From assembly GCA_012184525.1 (NCBI GenBank), contig WOFQ01000043.1, positions 62,001 to 126,000 of the forward strand: a stretch of 64,000 bases of DNA, in the 5' to 3' direction. This document shows positions 56,641-64,000 of the stretch, piece after piece. Numbering within the stretch: the stretch's first letter is position 1; the number at the start of each line of letters is the position of its first letter. Origin of the DNA: Xenoacremonium recifei (taxonomy: Eukaryota; Ascomycota; Sordariomycetes; Hypocreales; Nectriaceae). A program made the translations under genes and the position numbers. A model generated the notes under the pieces. It made no database searches. It worked only from the letters and a program-made list of their open reading frames with translations, and had not been told where the DNA came from.

Positions 56641-58216
56641 TCACAGGCTCTCCAGGGCCATTGCCTCCTCATGGTGGGACGCCAACCACGAGTTCTTTGA
56701 ATGGATAGCAGCTTTGATCCCAGAAGTGGTTCCAATGCGATCCATGTAGTCCAAGACTGTCTGCCTCTGCTGAGGCCGAATATCGTTGACAGAGTTTACC
56801 GTCAACAGGCCTCTGAGGAGGAAGAATGCCCCTAACGTCTTTGTTTTCTCCCCAATCTTCAAGTCACCATCTTCACCGACGTCTCCCATCATGAACGGCG
56901 CACAGGCTAGCACTTGGTCCACGGCCTCTAGCAATTGTGCGCGTGGAACTCGGTCAACGCCTTCCGTGTGATCATCATAGCGCCATATTTTGTGCAGGAG
57001 ACTGTAACCCTCTTCCAAGCTTTGTAGCAGATGGATGCAGGCACACCAATACATCATCCAAGCAGCAGCATGCTGAATGCTTGAGAAAAGGGATATCCTA
57101 GGATCCGGAGAATCGACCCCGGGAGACTGGAAATCCCGGTACTTCCATTGTTCAGGGACCGAGTCTGGCCAAGCAGCGAGTTGGTTGTACGTCACGGTTG
57201 ACTGTTGCAACGCATCTTCGAGAACCGAACGCGGCTGTTTCGAGGTGCCTACTACTTTCTTCATGCTTTGTTGGATGTTCCAGCGACAAAGAGACACTCT
57301 CCGTAGCATCGGCCAGAGGGAAGATTTGTGCAGAGACGAACGGGAAGCTTCCTCGTTGACGTCCTCGTTCAAGCCCTCGCAGACTGCCTGAATAGCCAGT
57401 CTACTTTGAAAGGTACGGTATATACCACTGCCCACTCGGTTTCTTGGTCGCGTAGCCCACCGCTGGCGCATGATTTCCACAACAGCAGCGTCGTGCGGGC
57501 TACATAATGTCGCCGTACCAGAGACCACCTATTATCGTGCTAAGTACCGAGCGACGATGTTACGAAGGCAATGCATTGTACGCACCTCAAATTTCTGAAT
57601 AAGAATGATGGTCGCAAGTATTTCCTCTGCTGCTACTGCCAGAGATTCTTCCTTCAATGCGGAGCTGAGCGTGCGCAAGGCCTTGCCATAGTGGACCTTT
57701 GACCTAGTCTGAAGATTGGGCATTCGAGAGACATTGCCCAAAGCGGCAAAGGAGACGGCAAGCAAAGCCTCCTGCAAGCACTCAAATGGGCTCTTCAGGA
57801 TTTCCGGGAGGAACTCCAAATATCCGGGACCTCCGGACCACGCAGATGTGGTGAAATTGTCCACGAAATAGGACGTTGCATGTTGTTCCCAGGGGGTAGA
57901 AGGACGCGCACACGTTAACGAAGCTGCTTCCGACGCCGCCTCCGGTCTTTCCAGGTGCTCAATCACCCCATGTGGAGCAACCTTGGCGGCTGCCCAGGTG
58001 TTCATGGACCGGAAGTGCAGCTGCTGGCGATTCGGATATCCAGGACAGGACCGTCCGGCCCTCACACATCGTCTACACTCAGGCGTGGCCCCGTCACACT
58101 GAGACACATCAGTTTGTGTGGAGTTGGCACATGGCAAGCCTCTACGGAGCACCAACCTTGACCTTCATCCTCTTGCAGCTGAGGCAGCCGGGGCTGCGGG
58201 TAGGCGGACGCCCCAT
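56641..58216 (-). CDS. Zn2Cys6 transcription factor
   Basis: This is a nuclear regulator of about 486 residues. Exons are 58216-58157, 58098-57586 and 57528-56641. Exon 1 is short (MGRPPTRSPG..) and its intron splits the zinc cluster; joining gives KVK-CDGATPEC. The six cysteines are spaced C-x2-C-x6-C-x6-C-x2-C-x6-C (CLSC, KC, EC, RRC, RSC). The remainder is a helical fungal_trans_2 region (SPFECLQEALLAVSFAALGNVSR). It is oriented with the amidohydrolase gene and may control it. No binding site was identified. Confidence 0.9.
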
Positions 58217-58829
58217 TGCTGAGACAAAGCACGGCTGAAGCCAAGTCTACTTTGAGACCTCCCAAGACTATCTGATCACCAAGGAGGCAAGGGAAGGGCG
58301 AGGAGGCCATCGGCGTGAATGGCCATCGATGATCAAGATGTGGAGCGGGGATTATCATCTGGAACAGATTCAGGGGGAACATCACATCAGCGCGTCTCGC
58401 GTCGCGGGAGAGTCGGAAGTTGACCAATGGTAGCAGATCCTCAGAGAGCATCTAAGCCCGAGGCTTTGCCGCGATGTTTTGCTCTAGGGTAGCTGCAGCA
58501 CCTGGGATCACGGAATTGGATATGAGAGTCCGAGTGTATCAAAAGGTGCATGATGGGGAGAATTAGTGTCATTTCTATTTCCGTTCTTATTTTTATTTTT
58601 AGTATTTGTTTCAAAGTCGCTGTTCTAGCTGTTACAGCGAGTGTTTGGTTGGTACGAGCAGTCTCCTGCGCTGGGGACCGTGTTCTCTGCAAAACAGCGC
58701 AAGGTCATAACTTATTCGATGGACTTTCTAGCAATCAACGGTCTTTCAACAGAAGTCTTTAAATCCTTATCAAATTTTTATTTAAACTATAAAATTATTT
58801 CCTTGTCTTTGTGGGTATTGCGTCTCTTG
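58217..58829. other. Spacer upstream of the regulator
   Basis: This is the promoter of the Zn2Cys6 gene and the 3' flank of the arylsulfotransferase-like gene. T-rich tracts lie near 58570-58610. No gene seen. Confidence 0.35.
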
Positions 58830-60807
58830 TCATTGATCTTCCTTCTTCAGCCGTTTCGTCTCATCTACCGACTCGTCATCGTCCGTCTCAGAATCTGTAT
58901 CATCTCCGATGACGTCATCCGATACCAGGTGGGCTTCCACATCCCGATCTAGAGCCACATCCCGGTCCGGCCCCGGCGCCAGCCCCATGTCCGGATTCTC
59001 GCCCTCCAGCCGATGGTAAACATTGCGCCGGCGCCAGATCAGAATTCCTGCCACCGTCGTCAAGAAGCCGGTACCGAGGCCAATGCCCAGCAACACCCAC
59101 ATGATGGTTGGCAGGCCGCTAGAATTCTCATCATCGTCCTCATCGTCGTCGTCGTCGTCTTCGGTGTCCTCCGCGATTTCAACGACAACCGAGAGCTCTG
59201 TCATGTTCAGAGCCAGAACCTCTGTTGAGCGGATGACGACGCCCTTCCTATCCAGGGCCTCGGCCCACACGTATTGCACGTCTGTGTCTGTAGTAGACAG
59301 TCTTGTCTCAAAGCCCATGCGTGACGACTTGGCGAGCACATCGCCTGACTTTGCCTCACTGCCTCCGCGGATAACCCATTCGCGCACCTCCGTAGCCCCG
59401 TTCCAACTCACAAAGGCGATGAGTCTGCCTGTAGGCGTCTTCCTCCATGCGGCGACAGGGTCCCACCAAGGGGTCGCCTTCCAGTCCATCTTGAATGCGC
59501 GGTAGTTGTCCAGCGCCTCGGGGTTTTGAGAGCTATGCCATGGGGAGAACTGCACGTCCAGAACTGTCTCGCCAGACGCAGTATGCTCGGTGAATGACGG
59601 ACAGCGCCCCCAGCCAATGAAGATATTACCGATGTCCTCGTCCTCGGGGGAGAGCGGCTGAACACTCCCCTGGCTCTGGGCCTGTAGGCGCGAAGGGTGG
59701 ATGTATTCCCGCAATAGCTTGACGGTTCGAGCCTTTTCGTCGATGGCGATGTGCACACCGCGAGAGCAGTCCGTGGTGCATTGTTCATGCGTCGTAACCT
59801 TGATGTGGTTGTCGAAGAATGTCATCTGCGTCTCGTTCGAGCCGTCGACATAGCGGGCATGGTGTTGCCAAGCCATGGTAAGGAGTAGGGCTTGGGGATC
59901 GGTGCCTCTGGCAGGGGGAAGCTCGGTGAAGTCATTCTTCTTGCCCCCAAGTCTCCAGATAATGTCGCCCGTCTCTCCGTCGACGAGAACAACAGAGTGT
60001 ATGTGCCTGAGGGAGATGAGATAATTGCCTGCTTTGGTCTGTGACGAGTGTCAGAAGGTGTCTTAAACTGGTGTTAGAGAAACGCACCTTTTGGATGCTG
60101 TTCAAATGAAAGGCATCCCAATCAACACCCACGGGCTCGTACGAATCCATAGGGTCGATGTGTTCGCTGGCCCTCCAGTTGAAAAGCACTTCGTTTGTCT
60201 CCAGTGCGATTTCTTGGAAGACAGCATCCAGGAGGCTGTGTTGCTCCTCACCCTCCCATCCATCCCAGTCGGATGTGTCTGCTGAAATCTTGTCGATGCC
60301 GGTTACCAGAGCCGTACCCTCGCCGGTAAACTGAAACTCGTGCAAGTCGGTGTGTGCAGCAATACCCTGAGCCCAAATCTTGTATACCAGCCGGTAGGTG
60401 TCGTCAAATGCCAGTCCGTAGCCATCGCCAAAACCGCCCCTTTTCTTTCCTTCCCAAAAGGTCAAGTACTTCTTTCCAGAGTCCTCTTGTATACGCGTGT
60501 TGAAGACGTTCTCGAACGACCGATTCATATACACCACACTCAAATCCTCGGCATCAAGAACCAGGGGTGATGAATGGGGATACGTGCGGTTGCCGTCATG
60601 CCGTAGAAATATATGAGACCCTGACTGCGATATGGCGCTCTTATTCCACACATTGACCTGCAGCATAGGCGAAAATTCCTTGCTGGAGTGGAATTCTATA
60701 TGGGGACGTCGGCCCAGCGTCCCCTTGTTGTATTCATCGTAGTCAGTTGAGAGGAAGTCTCCACGGGCGAAAGCAGCAAGGAACAACAAAAGCAGGTAAA
60801 TCAACAT
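58830..60807 (-). CDS. Arylsulfotransferase-like (ASST) membrane protein
   Basis: This is a protein of about 642 residues with an ASST-type beta-propeller. Exons are 60807-60088 and 60038-58830. The open frame extends upstream to 60852 from a TTG only. The ATG at 60807 (MLIYLLLLFLAAFARG) gives a signal anchor and is preferred, though a further 5' exon is possible. Propeller segments include LVLDAEDLSVVYM and DAFHLNSIQK-TKAGNYLISLRHIHSVVLVDGETGDIIWRLGGK. After the propeller come an acidic run of about 12 Asp/Glu, a helix (IMWVLLGIGLGTGFLTTVAG) with RRR stop, and an acidic cytosolic tail. The bacterial family transfers sulfate between phenols. Fungal members are uncharacterised, and this one may be a membrane-bound extracellular enzyme or a receptor-like protein. 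Confidence 0.85.
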
Positions 60808-62245
60808 TATGGCTGCAACAACAATAAGACAAACTGCCAAGAGAATCGACAAGGCGACCGCCCATCCGGTCGCGGAACCTCATGATTAAGTACAGGCCAA
60901 AGATAGGGAGTTTTTGAGACATGGCATGGCACCGCACACGTAGTGAGCGTACGCGTCGTCGGCGGGCCACCCACTTCTTTTTTCCCGACTTGGTCAAACT
61001 AGGGCCCCGAACTTGTGGGATATCACACGCTCCTCGTCGAAGGGAAGAAACAGAAGCCCTGGGGATTGACCATTGAAACGGGAAAAAGATCTGGAAAGGG
61101 GTTGTCGCAGATCTGTTTTGTCCGGCAGTCATGGATTCCTGGAGCGCTTGACGTTTGCTCCGCCTCCTACCCCGTCAGAAGGAGCTGCACTGTTGCGCTG
61201 TAATTGCCTGAGGACTCCCTGAGGAGAAGGCCCGAGGGCCCGAGGCAATTTACAGGGGCCGGGAATGAACATGTTGATCCAAGCTTGTAGTCTTCGCTGA
61301 TCGCTTCCAGACTTCGAGGGCGAGCTAGTTAGTGATGGGGAGAAACTTATTGATGGGTCTCTGCGGAGGTTATCGCGGTAGTCGATTAGAAGCAGTTGGC
61401 CACGCGATCAAAATTCTCTGCCGCGGGTTTAGCGCCGAGACAGTCTTTTCCGTACGCAATTCGTACTTCGCCAAAGAGCAGTCCGGCGACGTTTTATCCA
61501 CCCATGTCGGCCAATTCCGCTGTTTTCATGAGCCTCGCCAGGGTCAACCGCAGATTGTGCCGCATAGCCGAATAGTGGATGATCTGCAGTGTCATTCCTG
61601 AATTTCATTAAACCTGCAGAGGGATTTATTACGGAGAATAGTTCCCCAGCTTTTGATACCATCTGATAAGCAACGACAATGTTTCGATCGAACTCTATTA
61701 CTAACTACCACGTGGAGCAGGATGCTCTAATAACCGAGCTAAAGAAAGACGGCTCAACTCCGCATGTTGACATACATCATTTCCCACGTGGAATCCTTAA
61801 GATCATCCTCTATATAATGTCTGGTTGGTTGGGATTTGCAATTATATTGTCCTTCAGCACCTGTTAACCGCTTGTAAACGTTTCGCAAGTCGCGACAGCC
61901 TGTCCACTCTAAGAAACGACGGACCAGATAACAGATCTTAGATTGATGGTTGCGTGTAGATAGTAGCAAGCCACATCATCTTTGAGCGTTTCTATTTCTT
62001 CATATTCATCGGGTATCTTGCTGAAATGGCGTCATTGGGTACACAGAGGCGGAGTTATTTGCTCTCTCAGCTCAGGAACATTGGTGCTTGATTGGCTAAC
62101 CGCCATAAGCGCTTATTTCATCCGCAGGTCAGCTTCTTCCAGTTATTGCAGGCCACGTGTTTGCCATTAGCCCATATAAAGCTTCTTTCCAGCTCTTGGA
62201 TTTCTTTACTCCGAAGAATTCATCCCGAAGGAGAGCGAGTCAACG
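60808..62245. promoter_or_regulatory. Divergent region between ASST-like and F-box genes
   Basis: This is 1.4 kb. It contains ATGTTGATCCAAGC at 61271, identical over 14 bases to part of the transaldolase promoter (26517). A 62-codon frame at 61679-61867 (plus) encodes a possible C-terminal helix but is otherwise unsupported. Short GC-rich direct repeats (CCCGAGG twice) lie near 61228-61245. Confidence 0.4.
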
Positions 62246-63589
62246 ATGCGCAACCTTCCCAATGAGTGCATTGCTTCCATCTTGGAATTGTGCTCACCCT
62301 CTGATCTCTATGCCTTATGTCTCGTCAACAAGCGCATTCGAGCCTGGGCCGAGCCTCTTCTCTATCGTAGCATAGAGTGGGTGTGGTCGTGGGTTCAGAC
62401 TCCGCCGATTCTCTTGCTCCTCCGAAGCCTGTTCGAACGGCCTCAATTATCAAACTTGATCCATAGCATCCTGCTTCACGGGACCGATTTCTATGTTGCG
62501 CCTTTCAAGGGAAAACCGCCACCTACTATCGCCTTCTCCGATCCGTGCCCTGGGCTCGAACATGCGATCCGGTTTGTTGAAAAGACCGGAGTAGCTTATG
62601 CAGAGTCATGGACAAAAGAGCTGCGCCGCGGCAACATGGACGCGCTCGTCGCTGTGCTCTTGGCACAGTTAACGGAATTGAGATCTCTTCGACTCACCCC
62701 CAATTTCTTCAAGGAGAGTCGATTCTTCGGCTGTATGATGGCCTCTAGCCTGTGCGAACCGAGAAGCCATGCCCTGTCCAATTTTGAACACCTTAGAGAT
62801 GTGGCTGTTTACCGCAAATTGGACCACTATCGAGACAAAAACGACAGGAATACTGAGAACGCTCTCCCACTGTTTTATCTCCCCTCCCTTCAGCGCTTAT
62901 CTATCTCGATTGATGATCCGCTTCAATTTGCTTGGCCTACGTCTCAGCCCAATGCCGCCGGTATTACAGCGCTCGCCATCTGCTCCTCCATGCGCGAATC
63001 TCAGCTCGGCCATCTTCTCTCAGTAACCACAGGGCTCAGAATGCTTCGATGGAGGTGGTGGTATAGTCCAGACTTTGAGGATCAAAATCACACGGATATA
63101 GTCGACCTTGAGCAGCTGGCCTCTGCGTTGTCGCATGTCAGTGGCACATTGACTGAGCTGGAATTATCCGCAAAATGTTTCACCGGCAACGAATTTCTAG
63201 ACCTGCCTTACGTTGAGTTCAAGGGTTCTCTCAGTAAATTGGCCAATTTTAGCCAGTTGAAGACTTATAAATTACCGTGGACTTTTCTTCTGGGCTTCAA
63301 CCCGGCCCTAACGATGGGACTTGGACACGGTATTCCCACTAACGTACAGAATCTCACCCTCATAGATGACCTTCAAGTACACGAGGAAAATGTATGGGAG
63401 GACGATGAACTTTTTGACCAGTTTCGACTATGGCTACAGAGCAACGAGAGAACCACATCATCATTAAGACACGTGTCTTTCGAGTTCTGCTTGGGGACCG
63501 ATGAGTGGTGGTATGATTTACCGTTCCAGCTTAGGAGGATGTCACCCCCAGTCGGGGTTGAAATGGAAATAAAAATAGAACGTGTTTGA
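62246..63589 (+). CDS. F-box protein
   Basis: This is a single-exon protein of 447 residues. The first 45 residues are an F-box (LPNECIASILELCSPSDLYALCLVNKRIRAWAEPLLYR, written in part: LPNECI, LCSPSDL, LCLVNKRI), which binds Skp1 in SCF ubiquitin ligases. The rest has irregular leucine-rich segments (LPSLQRLSISID, LGHLLSVTTGLRMLRW, LTELELSAKCF) of the sort used to bind targets. Filamentous fungi carry many such lineage-specific F-box genes, often without known targets. No neighbouring gene suggests a substrate. Confidence 0.87.
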   Translation: MRNLPNECIASILELCSPSDLYALCLVNKRIRAWAEPLLYRSIEWVWSWVQTPPILLLLRSLFERPQLSNLIHSILLHGTDFYVAPFKGKPPPTIAFSDPCPGLEHAIRFVEKTGVAYAESWTKELRRGNMDALVAVLLAQLTELRSLRLTPNFFKESRFFGCMMASSLCEPRSHALSNFEHLRDVAVYRKLDHYRDKNDRNTENALPLFYLPSLQRLSISIDDPLQFAWPTSQPNAAGITALAICSSMRESQLGHLLSVTTGLRMLRWRWWYSPDFEDQNHTDIVDLEQLASALSHVSGTLTELELSAKCFTGNEFLDLPYVEFKGSLSKLANFSQLKTYKLPWTFLLGFNPALTMGLGHGIPTNVQNLTLIDDLQVHEENVWEDDELFDQFRLWLQSNERTTSSLRHVSFEFCLGTDEWWYDLPFQLRRMSPPVGVEMEIKIERV

Positions 63590-63730
63590 ATTCAACAACT
63601 TGAGTCAAGCGTCTCTACTGCGAACGTCCTCGGGGATGAGTCGGCAAGAGGCAAGTCGTTCTCTCCATAGGTAGTAGTATAGTGGGCGGCAACCACCTCG
63701 CCACAACTGCCACGATTTACATGTCTGCTA

Positions 63731-64000
63731 TCAATACCTGACCTCTTTCCACACAATTTGACATGTCTCTAACGACCTTCGCACCACGCTAGGGGCAAGA
63801 TTGTAGGTGTAGGATGAGGACCCCTTCGATGAAGAGGACAAGATGAGTTCGTTGCCGAAGGCTAGGACGGACATGATAGTGGGATTGCTTTGAATGTTTA
63901 CATCGTAAGCTTGTCTCATGGCATCCATCTCTTTATATGCGTCCATAGTGATCTGGGCAAGCTGTCCATCGGCGATTACAGAAACATCTTGAACAAATGC
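63731..64000 (-). CDS. Unknown protein, C-terminal part, cut by right edge
   Basis: The open frame continues to the right edge, so only the last 89 residues are visible. They are soluble and mixed in composition (SVIADGQLAQITMDAYKEMD, then PTIMSVLAFGNELILSSSSK). The apparent start at 63946 is internal. The stop is at 63731-63733. I do not recognise a family. Confidence 0.6.
   Translation of the reverse strand, partial: AFVQDVSVIADGQLAQITMDAYKEMDAMRQAYDVNIQSNPTIMSVLAFGNELILSSSSKGSSSYTYNLAPSVVRRSLETCQIVWKEVRY

Noticed and set aside
61679..61867. 62-codon frame with a hydrophobic C terminus
   Set aside because: Short, no recognisable family, and no supporting exon nearby.
1..64000. CRISPR arrays, transposase genes, terminal inverted repeats of a mobile element
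   Set aside because: None seen. No transposase or reverse-transcriptase frame and no regular direct-repeat array; the organism is a fungus.

Overview
The window is nuclear DNA from a filamentous ascomycete (Pezizomycotina, most like Eurotiales such as Aspergillus or Penicillium). The signs are dense genes on both strands, short introns of about 45-90 bases with GT..AG ends and CTAAC-like branch points, three Zn2Cys6 regulators, and many families typical of these fungi (SDRs, sugar-porter MFS, NRPS, fungal amidohydrolase, F-box). All gene models were spliced by eye. Where exon coordinates are given, the exons add up to whole codons and keep the family reading frame across each junction. The six-frame translation breaks most of these genes into pieces.

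Layout. (1) 0-2.3 kb: the 5' part of an NRPS or NRPS-like gene running off the left edge, followed by a GliT-type dithiol/disulfide oxidoreductase with a CxxC motif. (2) 3-13 kb: an amine-handling neighbourhood with a GABA/amino-acid permease, a haem-dependent N-demethylase (DUF3445/HODM), a Zn2Cys6 regulator, a dead copper amine oxidase and a zinc alcohol dehydrogenase. (3) 15-19.4 kb: a membrane GT2 glycosyltransferase and a DAO-type FAD oxidase. (4) 19.9-48 kb: a run of sugar/polyol metabolism genes. It holds four SDRs, a 13-exon polyol dehydrogenase, an aldo-keto reductase, a transaldolase-family enzyme, a P-loop small-molecule kinase, three related sugar-porter MFS transporters, a PhyH dioxygenase and a Zn2Cys6 regulator. 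(5) 49.9-64 kb: an MFS permease, a Ser-rich surface protein, an amidohydrolase, a third Zn2Cys6 regulator, an arylsulfotransferase-like membrane protein, an F-box protein and an unknown gene cut by the right edge.

The most interesting feature is block 4. Several of its intergenic regions carry a GC-rich direct repeat, CCG-N5-CCG (typically CCGCCTTNCCG), on one strand or the other. That is the form expected of a Zn2Cys6 binding site. It lies upstream of the first SDR, the first transporter, the transaldolase, the divergent SDR pair, the second transporter, the kinase/SDR divergent pair and the PhyH gene. I read this as one regulon: uptake, oxidation of a polyol or reduction of a sugar by several dehydrogenases, phosphorylation of a ketose, and cleavage or transfer by the transaldolase. 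The substrate cannot be read from sequence.

The second point is in block 2. Permease, HODM, amine oxidase and alcohol dehydrogenase would together make a methylated-amine route. Its copper amine oxidase has been lost: it carries at least two frameshifts and two nonsense codons, and the codon for the tyrosine that becomes the TPQ cofactor now reads Asp.
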